Source of the DNA: Porites lobata | Lineage: Eukaryota > Cnidaria > Anthozoa > Scleractinia > Poritidae | Direction of reading: 5' to 3' | NCBI GenBank assembly: GCA_942486035.1 | Contig: CALNXK010000183.1 | Coordinates: forward strand, 706,001 to 770,000 | DNA length: 64,000 nucleotides | Part shown: positions 48,021 through 59,260 of the stretch, piece after piece | How positions within the stretch are numbered: the stretch's first letter is position 1 | How the letters are laid out: every line of letters begins with the position of its first letter | Program-made: the position numbers and the translations under genes | The notes under the pieces: model-generated | Databases searched by the model: none | The model's input: the letters and a program-made list of their open reading frames with translations, nothing else | What the model was told of the DNA's origin: nothing

Positions 48021-48336
48021 ATCTTTCGATGCAAATTTGTCTTCGTTTTTATTGGACGAGAGCCCTCTACGTGACCTGCAAATCAATGCCTACAAATTAT
48101 GGTCTGCTCATGCGAAATGTCGTCCAACTGTGTTTGGCTGCAAATAATATTCTCCTCATGCGTAAATGAAACCACGTTTTTCTCCTTCTTGCCATCGCTT
48201 TTGCGTGAAAATGGTAGTTCGTTTCGCAAATAATAATAATAATAATAATAATTATATATAAAAGAAGACTCGCCCATCGAATGATAGAAAAATTATTGAA
48301 CTCGGTTATCGCAAAATAGCGTGATTTGTGCAGTGT

Positions 48337-48606
48337 TGTAAGGTGCAATTCCACTCGTAAACTGGCATTAACACTTTATTCAGACAAAGCAAACCAATCC
48401 GTACAAACTAGGATATATATATGTCGGACAAGACTACCCAATCCGCTCAAACAAGGATATATATACGTTTTCAAGCGTTAAAACACGTCGTTACCTCGTG
48501 TGAATCGCTCTAATATGACATATCGAGTGACTGCGTACAACAAAAAAAACTCATCACGTGATCTAAAAGGGCGGGAAACGAGAAAACAGGGAACCCAGTC
48601 GCAACA
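48337..48606 (-). repeat. 3' LTR of BEL-3
   Basis: On the + strand starts TGTAAGGTGCAATTCCACTC and ends CCAGTCGCAACA; about 90% or more like 63556-63844, which is longer mainly because of a poly(A) run. Carries repeated AGGATATATAT boxes. Confidence 0.9.
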
Positions 48607-48740
48607 CCCCGCCACATGCGAAACTCAGTGAAGCATTTTAAGGTAACAAGTTAGGCGTGAGTTCCCAAAAAGAAACCTATTATTCGGGTCAATAAGTGGC
48701 GATAACAATGTCAGTGTCCGATACTTTATCCTAATCAGCC

Positions 48741-50921
48741 TTAATCACGGTAGAGGTTCTCTGATTCCTCTAACAGACAGAGTTTCTGTATGGGTCGCAA
48801 CAACAACGAGGAAGATCCGGTCTTCACTTCAACTCTTCGCACGAGCCCATCCTTTCCGTGAATCACCCTGACGATACGGCCCAAATGCCACTTCCGCTGG
48901 GAAGGTCTTGATCCACTACAAGTAATAGGTCTCCAACTTGCGCGTTTCGTCGAGGTCTGTGCCATTTTTGTCTCTCCTGTAGGGCTGGAACGTACTCCCC
49001 CAGCTATCGTCTCCAAAAATAGTCAACATCTGCGTTTGTCTCCATTTCTTTCTAAACAGCATATCTTCTTCACAAAGGTTCCAGGCGGCAAGGCGCTTAC
49101 TGTTCTCTGCAACAACAGGTGGTTTGGTGTTAATTGCTGAAGGTCGTTAGGGTCGTCTGAAACGGCACAAAGAGGTCTGGAATTAAGGGTTGCCTTTACT
49201 TCTGCCAGGACAGTCACCCGTTAATCTTCTCCCATTAGACTTTCTTTAAGCATCGCTTTCAGGGCGGTTCGAGTGCTACATATCAGCCTTTCCCATAAAC
49301 CACTGGCATGAGAAGCCTTAGGTGGCTGAAACACCCACTGGCACTCTCTCTGCAGGAGTTCATCTCTGATTTGGTATTGTTTCCAATTTTCAATTCCTTG
49401 TCTGATCTCCCGCTCGGCACCCACAAAACTGCTCCCATTGTCAGAGTACATAAATTTGGGTGGCCCTCTTGTATTTACAAATCTTCTGAAGACATTAATA
49501 AAACAGTCAGACTCGAGGGAAGTGACCAGCTCCTAATGGTTTTTTTCGTATAATTTATGCACGTAAATATTGCTCCCCATCTCTTAACAACTGATATTCC
49601 CTTCTTAACATTCAGAGGGCCAAAGTAGTACACTCCTGTATACGTGAAGCACGGCACATAGGCTGTGGAGCGAAATGCTGGTAAGGCGGACATCATGTGT
49701 TCCATTGTTGCTGCTCTCTGTTTTTTTCATGTCATGCACGATCTCACAACCGTACGTACGGCAGACCTCCCATTAGGTATCCAAAACTTCTCCCTCAAGT
49801 GCGCAAGGATGTGATTTTGTCCAGCATGTAATAATTTCTGATGAAAGCTTGCAATCAGTAGCTGGGCTACATGGTGCTTTGGTGGAACAATCATAGGGAA
49901 TATGGCACTGAACACAATAGGGGCATCCGCAATGAGACCTCCAACTCTCATGACGCAGCCATCCAATATGGATCAGAGCTTTATAATCTTGCTCGAACGT
50001 TTGACATGGCCTCTCGTCTCCAAATCCTGCTTTTTATTCTGCATATACTTCTCTTTGTACTAGTTTAACTTAAGTCAATGTTGCTTTCTCCAGATCTGCC
50101 CTAGTCAGTTCCTTCTCACTATCTGCTTTCTTGTCTTTACGATATTGAAGGTACGCCTTGAATTTCAGCAGCCAGGCTACCTTTCGTTGGAGCACTGTCC
50201 AAGAGGAATATTTCACAAGCAGCTCATGCAATTTCTCTTGTAGATTCAGAGTGAATATAGCTCTTTCGCCCTTTAGTCCTTGGTCGTCTTCGGCAAGAGC
50301 CTCAATTTCATAACATGGCCAGTCTTCTTCAGGCTTCATAAGAAAGGCAGGACCCTTGAACCGTCTTTCGCTCGTTAGGAATCGTTGTGCTGGAATGCCA
50401 CCGGACAATTCGTCAGCTGCGTTGAGGCTCCCTAGGCAATGTCTCCACTGACAGGGCTGAGAAGCATCTCTAATTTCTGCTGCTCATACATACGTCTTAA
50501 ATCTGTGTGTCTCGTTGTTGATGTACTGCAGCGTTATCTTTAAATCGGTCCAAAAGAACGGTGACATCACCAGGTCAATCTCCTTTAGGATCAGACGATG
50601 CATTGTTACGGTAATCGTGGCAGCTTGTAATTCAAGTCTTTGCACAGACACGAACTGTAGAGGGGCGGTACGACTCTTGGCCATGTTAAAGGAGCGATCA
50701 ACTCTTCCGTCTACAGTTTCTCTTCTCAAGTACAGTTCCATATCCAACCCCTGACTCATCACTGAAGTGATGCAGTTGGAACGTAGCATCGAGGGAACAG
50801 ACACCAGGAAAATAGCTACGCGGAATAGACACATGATTGAGCAGCTTCCACTTATTCCAGTCCTTCAACAAGTCTTCACGTAACTTCTCATCCCAATGGA
50901 GCTTTAGCTGCCAAGTCTTCC
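48741..50921 (-). pseudogene. BEL-3 pol: RT end, RNase H, integrase, C-terminal region
   Basis: Minus-strand pieces in order: RT/RNase H linker with LHWDEKLREDLLKDWNKWK (50921-50840), RNase H (RLELQAATITV, FFWTDLKITLQYINNETHRF; 50834-50484), linker (50408-50070), integrase zinc region (QKLLHAGQNHILAHLREKFW; 49966-49727), catalytic core with GVYYFGPLNVKKG (49705-49475) and YSDNGSSFVGAER ... SHASGLWERL (49451-49221), then ATLNSRPL and LTPNHLLL (49217-49023) and the end region [15 protein letters not shown] (49016-48741). The first catalytic Asp is Tyr (GVYYFGP where BEL-1 has GVDLFGP). Several frameshifts separate the pieces. Confidence 0.88.
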
Positions 50922-50925
50922 TTAA

Positions 50926-51720
50926 GAGTGGTTGTCAGAGAAAACCGGGCAAAATGTTAAAAATGTCAACGGAAGGGGGTCAACAGAATAAGTTCATACT
51001 AACATCATAGATGGGTCTGGTGGAGTAATGGACAAATATAATAAACATAGGCTCTTCACTGCTCTTGTATTAGAGATACGAGAATCACTTTATTCGACCC
51101 CCTCGGACGCCATTTTTATAAGCAAATTTTCACCATTTTCTGAAACTCACAGAACCCTCAAAATTTAACGAGCGAAGTTTATTTTTCGCATGCGATACAA
51201 TACATCACAGAACTACTTTCTAAAACCATAAGATTTGTTAAGCACCCACGGACAAGACTAAAATTTTCTTATTTTATCTGACCTAAACTCAGTGTCCGCA
51301 AACGAGCAAAAAATCGGGCATTTTTGAATTGATCTACAGCGCACAACTAAAACGACAGAACAACTCTGACAGCCAAATTGCAGTCTACTATCATCTATGT
51401 AACCAAAACACTAATAATCATTTTGGGCCATTGAAACAGGAAGAAATTAGAAAACTCACATTTGTTATAGTTTCCAAGCTTTCTCTTGCAAACAGGCCGA
51501 TCCCTTCGTGTTTGTTTTAAGTCCTCTTCGTGAATTTTCGTCCATATTTCGCTGTAAAGTATGTTCAGCAGCTGGAGAAAATATCAAAAAGCTCGAAATA
51601 CTGCCTAGGTTACTTGTTCAAAGGGCAAAAAGTACTGAACAACAGGATGAAACTAGAAAATAACAAAGCGACGCCATCTTGAAAATTCAGCACTCAGGAG
51701 GGACTGGCACTAGTAGCTGC
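50926..51720 (+). repeat. Left 795-bp TIR of the TTAA transposon
   Basis: Starts GAGTGGTTGTCAGAGAAAAC and ends CTGGCACTAGTAGCTGC. It includes GAATCACTTTATTCGACCCC and a 63-codon frame (51329-51520) that appears again in the other TIR because the two are copies; I do not treat that frame as a gene. Confidence 0.95.
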
Positions 51721-53114
51721 CTTGTCCACAACGTGATGAATTACCAAATAGATAAAAAACAAAAACAAAGAAACAAACCGGCTTATCAGTTGCCTACTAC
51801 AGTCCCATTTCTTCTTCAATCACTACTTTCAGTTAAATTTAGCTTTTTTTGTGTTGTGTTGTCGGTCTTTTTTTTTGGGCGGAGTGATAGGGTTTGGGGA
51901 AGATGCATGACCAACTGGCATTACTTTATTCAGTCTTCATTTACTCTTCATTCACTTCCTTTTGAGTTATCCAGTATAAGTCTTCCTTTGGAATCTTTAT
52001 TGTATCATCTATTTTTGCGTCAGTCTACAATCACCGTCCATGTCCGAAGGTCCCCTCATCTCCTGTTCATGATTTCATGATGCACAGTTTCATAATCCGG
52101 AAGGCTTCGCCCGAAGGGTACCTCTTTCAAGCATCAGGTGTAACAAAGGGTAGGAAAATCACAAGTTGAATTATGTGAAAGGAGAGGAACATCTTTCATT
52201 AAGGATTTTAAAGGGCCTTTTATTAAATGCTTCGAAGAAACACGCCTTATGACAATATCATTTACATGTTAATTCAGTTAAAGGTTACACGAAAATGGCC
52301 CGAAGACCTCCTTTCTTACCGATTTATTCTCACGAAGCATATATATGAAAAGGGTGCAACTTTTCAATGGAAGATACACGAAAGGATTACCTTTTCTCAA
52401 AAATAGTATATATAAGGATAAGGGACTGGAACTCGGGGCGAAACCTCTCCGAACAATGCTTTATTGAGTAGCCTCCCACCCCCCTCCCCTTCTCACTAGG
52501 GCTTTCCACAAGTTGCTCGGCAACTTTTTGGCAAGGTCTAGTATTTCGAGCAACTTTTTGCGTTTCAAGCAACTTTTTACATAATTGCTGAGCAATTTCT
52601 CTAACTAGTTTTGTTTCCAATTCTGAGATATCTGAGCCGCTCTTAGTGCTTAAATTAGCCTTGCTTCCATATTGCACAGTGTTTTAGTTGACAATTTATG
52701 AATTTCCCTATGAAAAAGGAGCCAGATCCTCACCCCTTGGGGGCAGATGATGGGCGCAAGATGCAGCCGGGCTGCTAGGTCAGAGGTTTTTTTGAACAAA
52801 AAGGCAAAATGGGGGACTTCGATTCACACTTGACTGACACGAGTGTCTGAGGTGAATTAAGTTCATTCAACAATTTTAATGGCTCATACTAGAATATTTA
52901 CAAGATTAATATTAATATTGATGTGTAGTCTTTACTCATACATGGTTTACGGGCTCCTGATGGCGGACAGACTTATCTAGCAACGCTAATTACGTTGCGA
53001 AGTAGCACAAAATTACGTTTTTATACTCTACCAGGAGCCATATTTATCTAAATCGGGGTAGTAGACCGTAACTGGATACCTTTTCCAGGGATGGGGGTGA
53101 CTTCATCGAAATAT

Positions 53115-53514
53115 CAGGGGCACCCAACGAGAAGATAGTTCAAAACCACCTAAACATAGCATTGTTAAACGCATTCTAGTATTTAAACGGTAGATATAGG
53201 CATATTTTTATCGCGTAGAAATTTTTCATCTGTTCGGATTTCTTAGCTGAAAGTTTAGTGATTCGAAAATTATAGGGATCAAAACTTACCTTTTCGCAAA
53301 TTTCAGCCAGAAAAAAGGCTCCCGAAAATTCTAGGTGACTTTTTAAGGGTAAAAATCCGTTAAAAATGGGCAATTATACCATTTTTTTACATGTTCGAAA
53401 ATCCTAGGAGAGGCAGGCAAGCAAGGAATTTTACAATGAAATGTTCCGAAAATTCTAAATCGCAAATCGTCTTCCGAACAGATATTTTCCGAAAATTGTC
53501 GTTGGTTGCCCCTG
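53115..53514. mobile_element. 400-bp inverted-repeat element inside the TTAA transposon
   Basis: Ends CAGGGGCACCCAACG and CGTTGGTTGCCCCTG (one mismatch), flanked by AAATAT on both sides (53109-53114 and 53515-53520). Related sequence lies at 22926-23090 in ferlin intron 5. Internal pairing includes AATTTTCGG/CCGAAAATT words. Non-coding; superfamily unclear. Confidence 0.8.
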
Positions 53515-55946
53515 AAATATATATCATGGCCATTAAATGTGCTAATTTTAGCACATTTTGTGCCATCTCGTATGATTCGCGCGCGCATTTTTTGCAACAG
53601 CGCCGTTGAAAAGATTAACAAACAAAATGGCGTTGGAAATTATCTCCTTAGGAGACGAATAAATTCCATTTCTGTCATCATTGCCTCCTCTGAATTTAAG
53701 GCAAGACCTTGACAATTTCTCTAAATGTGAGGACTGTTTATGTTAAACAACGTAGTGAGAGTGTTTTTGACAAATCCAGTGACGAAGAGATGTAGGAGAT
53801 GTCAATTCTTTCACAGCTACACCAGTAAACTAAAACGAACCTAGTGGCTGTAAACGTCCAGGTGTACGACTTCTATCAATGATCAATATGATGGAAAAGG
53901 TACCAACTCGAGTTAACACTCAGACCCCTTTTACAAATTTTTGAACGGCCAAAAACTTGCAGGGATCCGCCTTTTCTTTACATGCGACCCGGCGGAACCG
54001 TGAAGTTTTTGAGCTGCAAACAGTACCGCAATCTGTAAGAGAATTTGCGCCTTCCCTCTAAACGTGGCGTTTATATTGTGTGGACTGTGCAAAGAGCATT
54101 CTGAAAAAGAAGTGAACAGGAAAAACAATGAGGGGAAGGGGTGCGGAGTGAGAGTCGTAAAAACCCCTTTAATTGTACTTTTTAACAAAAGCTCCTTCCG
54201 GATCCTTCCGGTATACCGGGTTCTGGTAAACGCTAATATATAGATTTAGCCAGGGCTAAAAGCGAGGCTCCCATTAGTAAATTTATAATTTAAATTAAAC
54301 AATAAACTTGTATTCGAATTCCACAATTCAGTTAACTTTAGAGCACATTTATGTGACTTTTGAGGGAAAGGCTACCTGATTTTAGAGAAAAATAATTTGC
54401 AAACAGCCCAAGAGTGAACCAAATCTTACATCGAGTTGATAGCCTCATATGTACACTCAAAAACTGGTAATCATCTTTTATCACATTTAAGAGCCGTAAT
54501 GGCTATTGATCACCGTAGATCAATTAGGCTTAGAAAAAAAATCAGGCCAACGTTTTGGCGTTCGACAAGTTTACTTTGCAAAATCTTGCCAACAAATCTG
54601 GGTGCGTGTAAACCAACCTTTTATACCATGGACAGAAAGCAGTATTTCACAATACAAATTGCTCTCATTCAATATTCATAAACTGTTAAAAAAATTTTCC
54701 AAAATCACCTATACGGCCATCCGGTTCTCACTTTTGTAGTGCGAGCTCTAGCGAGTGTTTGAATGAACATTAACAGAGTTACGCTCCAAGATAATAAAGA
54801 ATTTATCATGTTTATTTTTTATTTGATGGTTTAACGCGCGGCATTTTGAGAACTCCTGCAAGCGATGTTCACTGAACGACTGAAAACAATCGGCATAGCG
54901 ATTAAAATTGCAAGAGAGACTACCAACAATCAATAAAAGAAATATAATTCGGTGAAACATAAACAGAGACAACAATTTTCATTCAGGAAGACAAGTATTA
55001 AAGTGTCCCTAAATATCCTGAGTCTTCAAGCTTCAAGCTTAAGTTTGCTGAAGTTTATGTTTTAAGCCAGCTTCCCGGTGTTTGTTTTTTCAAAGACGAA
55101 CTCGAGGCAAGAAAATCGCTCAAAGCTTTCTTTTCCGGCTAGAATTATAACTAAAGATTCTTTGGAACATTTTCTTTCTATTTGCGGTGAGAAACTGTCT
55201 AGAGGCTTTTTAAAGTTCTCTAAGATTATATCAAACCAGATACTCGGTGAGATCGTTGTCTCAAAACTTACAAACGCGCATAAACTAAATTCCCGCATAA
55301 ACTACGCTCCACTTCATTAAATTAGATACAAAAAACAAACATGAAATACAATAATTTCTCTGGCTTACCATTCGAGATGCAGCTCCTGAAAGTTATCAGG
55401 TAAAGCCAGTATCGCTTCAGACTTTGCAATCCTCTTACGCATCAAGCAAGGTGAAAACGAAAACGATGCCATCCGAAATCGGATTTCCGACTTTGACAAG
55501 CGACGTTTTCTCAACCAAAAACCCAATAAACAAACTAGCCATGAGTAACAGAAGACTCCTGATAGCAGCTGAATTTCATTTTGTACATCCAGTGGAAAAA
55601 GACAGTTAAAAACATCACAAGTTGACACAAAACTCTGTCAGCTTCAGCTGTTAAAGTAAACAAGATTCAAGATGCTGCATAAATTTTGCGCATGAACTCA
55701 CATGTCAAATTTTGACCAATCAGAGCATAAAAATTGGACGTAGAGCGTGACCAACGCGTGACCATTGTGAGAAAAAAACAAAAGCAACTGTCTTCCTGCC
55801 TGTAACAGCTGGCTGAATTTTCACGTCCGAGGTCAGTTTGCAATCAAAATTTTAATTGTGCAGCACATAAACACAACATATTTCATATGAATTAAGAAAA
55901 AAAAATTGAACTTGAGCCTGCGATCACTTGAAAACTAGTTTACTTG

Positions 55947-56300
55947 CCAGCGGATAACTTCAAAAATACTTGACCTCGACGGGTCGACACCTGAGCCCGC
56001 GATACGGTCAAGTGATACTGGTCAGCGGGTACTCTGTTTTGACAGCTGTCAATTGATCAAAACATTGATGTCCAATATGTGTGCATTATCAGTTTTCCTG
56101 TGCTCCCAAACTAGTAAAAGTATGAGATTGAACGTTGTTCGCGATCTAGTAAAACAGTTAACTGGTCAGCGGACAGCTTCCAAATAAATCACGTCACCTC
56201 GATGAGTTGACACATGAGCCCGCGATATGGTCATGGGATACTGGTCAGTGGCTATCCTGTTTGGACAGCTGTCAATTGACCATATTGTTAATGTCCTATA
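55947..56300 (+). repeat. Two-unit repeat, period about 220 bp
   Basis: Unit 1 (about 55947-56080) and unit 2 (about 56165-56300) share GCCAGCGGA/GGTCAGCGGACAGCTTC, CACCTCGA-GAGTTGACAC, GAGCCCGCGATA-GGTCA and GACAGCTGTCAATTGA, same orientation. A third diverged copy is at 26905-27010. Confidence 0.75.
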
Positions 56301-57236
56301 TTAAAGATGTGGGCTTGCCAAGACACGCCTGAGACACCCCTCCCTTCCTTTTGATAGTCTCCCCTACCCCACCCATACAATCTGTAGACGCGTACGTACG
56401 TACGTACGTACGCTCGGTCAATCACGTGACAACCAAACGAAAAGAGGTTGACCATATTCCATGGGTATGGGGCTCTGTCCCACGCGCGCTTCGCGCGCGG
56501 GAGCCCCGCTATGAATGGTTTATTTTGACAGCTCTTGTCAACATTCGAAGGTCTATTACCTTATGGAAATGCGAAGTGACAGCGATGGGATCATCAGTTA
56601 AAAGGCTTACCTTCAAAAAAGTACTTCGTCCACTGGCTCTCTTGGCCGCTTCGCGGCCTAAAATGCCCGCTCCGCAGAACTGATTCAACTGCATGTACTA
56701 TGTTTATTTTAATAAACAGTTGGTAATAAAAATTATTACAAATTTTACAGCAAGCAATATCCACTGCCCGCAGTTAGCCCGCACGTTTCGAAACTCGCGA
56801 GGTTGATACATAGCAAGTCTAGCTAGCTCGCATGAGAGCGAAGTTAAGTGATTCATAAAGAGACAAAATAGATCTTTAATATTATCTACATCCACGGGAC
56901 ACCTCTAAATGAGGAGGTAATGAAGCAATGCCAGTTAATCACCAATTAACCTGCGATCAGGCGTTCTTCTAAAGCTAAATTCAACTAAAAGAAGTAATTG
57001 AAGAAGAAATAAGACTGGAGTAGGTCGCTGATAAGCTGGTTTGTTTGTTTTTTGTTTTTTATCTTATTGGTAATCAGGAGCCCATAGGCTCCTGGTAATA
57101 GTTCGTAATAGCCCACGTTCGATAAAGAAAAATTCTAACATGAATCCGAGGCTTTCTGGTTACATTTCTATATTAGGTTTGGTTTTCTATGTGCTCGTGT
57201 AAAATTTGCAATTTTTGTCCGTGTTAGATATCGAAC

Positions 57237-58031
57237 GCAGCTACTAGTGCCAGTCCCTCCTGAGTGCGGAATTTTCAAGATGGCGTCGCTTTGTTATTTT
57301 CTAGTTTCATCCTATCGTTCAGCACTTTTTACCCTTTGGACAAGTAACCTAGGCAGTATTTCGAGCTTTTTGATATTTTCTCCAGCTGCTGAACATACTT
57401 TACAGCGAAATATGGATGAAAATTCACGAAGAGGACTTAAAACAAACACGAAGGGATCGGCCTCTTTGCAAGAAAAAGCTTGGAAACTATAACAAATGTG
57501 AGTTTTCTAATTTCTTCCTGTTTCAATGGCCCAAAATGATTATTAGTGTTTTGGTTACATAGATGATAGTAGACTGCAATTTGGCTGTCAGAGTTGTTCT
57601 GTCGTTTTAGTTGTGCGCTGTAGATCAATTCAAAAATGCCCGATTTTTTGTTCGTTTGCGGACACTGAGTTTAGGTCAGATAAAATAAGAAAATTTTAGT
57701 CTTGTCCGTGGGTGCTTAAAAAATCTTATGGTTTTAGAAAGTAGTTCTGTGATGTATTGTGTCGCATGCGAAAAATAAACTTCGCTCGTTAAATTTTGAG
57801 GGTTCTGTGAGTTTCAGAAAATGGTGAAAATTTGCTTATAAAAATGGCGTCCGAGGGGGTCGAATAAAGTGATTCTCGTATCTCTAATACAAGAGCAGTG
57901 AAGAGCCTATGTTTATTATATTTGTCCATTACTCCACCAGACCTATCTATGATGTTAGTATGAACTTATTCTGTTGACCCCCTTCCGTTGACATTTTTAA
58001 CATTTTGCCCGGTTTTCTCCGACAACCACTC
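57237..58031 (-). repeat. Right 795-bp TIR of the TTAA transposon
   Basis: Reverse complement of 50926-51720 with roughly ten substitutions and no length change. Its outer end GACAACCACTC is followed by TTAA. Confidence 0.95.
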
Positions 58032-58035
58032 TTAA

Positions 58036-58590
58036 GACTCTTTTTGCTAGCAACAGGACTGGTCCAACCATACCAAGAGGATCAAAGATCGAGCTCAATG
58101 AAGACAAACACCCTCGCCGTGTGTCATTCGCGGGTCGACCTGATGGCGGCGATGTCTTGAAACCAAACGTATCGGTATTAATGTTCCATTGTTGTCCGCG
58201 GGCTCTCTTAATAGAAAGTTTATCCAGGTCAAGATTCTTGATTGTTCTTTCCTCGGCTGGAATGGCAGGCAATACATCTTTGTCATTTGAAATGAATTTA
58301 GCCAGGCGAAAATTCCCGTTTCGTAACATTCTCATCAGTTTCAATGACGAAAGCACTGAATGTTCTGTCGACAGCTTCGAGAACAAACTATCATCATTCA
58401 CATACTAGAAATTTTTCTTGACAATTTACAAATATCTTCTCCAATGGCAGCCTCGTCTGCAGCAGTCTGCTTTAATGCCCAAGCAGGAATGCATGGCGAA
58501 TCTGCCTTCGCGAACAAATGTACTGTCATCTTATGGTCACTAGGTGGTCCGTCTGAACTACCATCCGACCACAACACTGCCCGAAAAATT
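58036..58590 (-). pseudogene. BEL-3 reverse transcriptase fragment
   Basis: Minus strand: LWSDGSSDGPPSDHKMTVHLF (58590 down) is the segment before RT motif B, followed by WALKQTAADEAA and the motif C region, which reads YVNDD instead of YVDD and is preceded by a stop. Then LARFISND-type sequence (FRLAKFISNDKDVLPAIPAE), the QQWNINTDTFGF strand and CLSSLSSIFDPLGMVGPVLL. It ends at the TTAA where the transposon is inserted; the same frame resumes beyond the transposon. Confidence 0.88.
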
Positions 58591-58610
58591 TGATTTACAC
58601 CAAATTTACT

Positions 58611-58790
58611 CAGTGCAATTTTAGTGCAAAAAAGTGCAAACTAAGAAGGTTAAATAAAGGGCAAAGATGGTAAAAACCGCATTTGCCCTCAAATTTACAA
58701 CCCCATGTAAACTGGCAAGCAAATGTGATATTCACCATCTTTGCTATTGATTTCCCCTAGTTTGCACTTTTTTGCACGATATTTGCACCT
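58611..58790. mobile_element. 180-bp MITE at the BEL-3 deletion point
   Basis: CAGTGCAATTTTAGTGCAAA and the following AAAGTGCAAACTA pair with TAGTTTGCACTTTTTTGCAC ... TTTGCACCT at the other end. Inner arms GGGCAAAGATGGT / ACCATCTTTGCT-type words also pair. It stands exactly between the zinc-knuckle part and the RT part of BEL-3, where protease and N-terminal RT are missing. Confidence 0.75.
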
Positions 58791-58799
58791 ATCACTGTC

Positions 58800-59260
58800 A
58801 AGGCGTGATACACTTTGTCGAAATCTGCAACAGCGAGTGGTGATCTTGTGGAAGGCCACAACTGGTCTTTTCTGGGCAGTTCCTTTGCAAATGAGTGTGA
58901 GAAGGACATCGGTAACAAAGAGACTTAAATCTTAATTGCAAATCGTCTCCGCTAACCTACGCTCTTAGACAGGAACACCAAACACTTTGAGAAAGCATGG
59001 GCTCCTTTGCAGACCTTACACTGTTCACCTTGATGGCGGTTGCTCCATTACTTCCTTGCTCACTGGCAGTTACGGGTTTCTTTATTCCCCGATTACCTCC
59101 GTTTTCTTGTGTCCGGACCTCTGTTGATAGAGTGGGGATCGTCGGACCAGCCCTTTCTTCAAGTGCTCTTTTACTGGGGTTACTGCCAACACTGAAAAAC
59201 TTTGTTTGTGATTCACCCTTTCTGCTAACCTGACATCAGTCCCAATTTTAGCGGTTCTCA
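58800..59260 (-). pseudogene. BEL-3 gag zinc knuckles
   Basis: Minus-strand frames give CKVCKGAHAFSKC (C-x2-C-x3-H-x4-C) followed after a stop and frame change by LCYRCPSHTHLQRNC and ...KTSCGLPQDHHSLL, the paired zinc-knuckle arrangement seen in BEL-1. Upstream (59260-59082) is a linker-like basic sequence. Broken by stops. Confidence 0.78.

Larger units (their letters stand above)
51721..57236. other. Interior of the TTAA transposon
   Basis: 5.5 kb without a recognisable transposase or host gene. Frames are short; the longest starts inside the TIR at 51679 and runs 133 codons with no familiar motif. The interior holds a 400-bp inverted-repeat element at 53115-53514, a two-unit repeat at 55947-56300, a (TACG)n run at 56393-56412 and GC-rich hairpins near 56480-56510 (GCGCGCTTCGCGCGC) and 56644-56658 (GGCCGCTTCGCGGCC). 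The patchwork suggests a carrier assembled from captured or later inserted repeats. Confidence 0.6.
50926..58031. mobile_element. 7.1-kb DNA transposon with 795-bp inverted repeats, TTAA target
   Basis: TIRs 50926-51720 and 57237-58031 are equal in length (795 bp) and differ at roughly ten positions. Ends are GAGTGGTTGTC. TTAA lies at 50922-50925 and 58032-58035, and removing the element with one TTAA leaves an uninterrupted BEL-3 pol frame across the site, so the borders are exact. TTAA duplication points to piggyBac-, Kolobok- or Sola3-type transposases; the terminus does not decide between them. The 5.5-kb interior has no open frame longer than about 130 codons and no transposase I recognise, so this copy is probably non-autonomous. 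It contains other repeats (53115-53514, 55947-56300). Confidence 0.92.

Noticed and set aside
51679..52080. 133-codon open frame starting in the left TIR of the TTAA transposon.
   Set aside because: No motif, low-complexity hydrophobic C-terminus, starts within the repeat; not a credible transposase.
56351..56683. 110-codon frame near the (TACG)n run.
   Set aside because: Contains microsatellite-encoded YVRTYVR and GC-hairpin translation; no recognisable domain.
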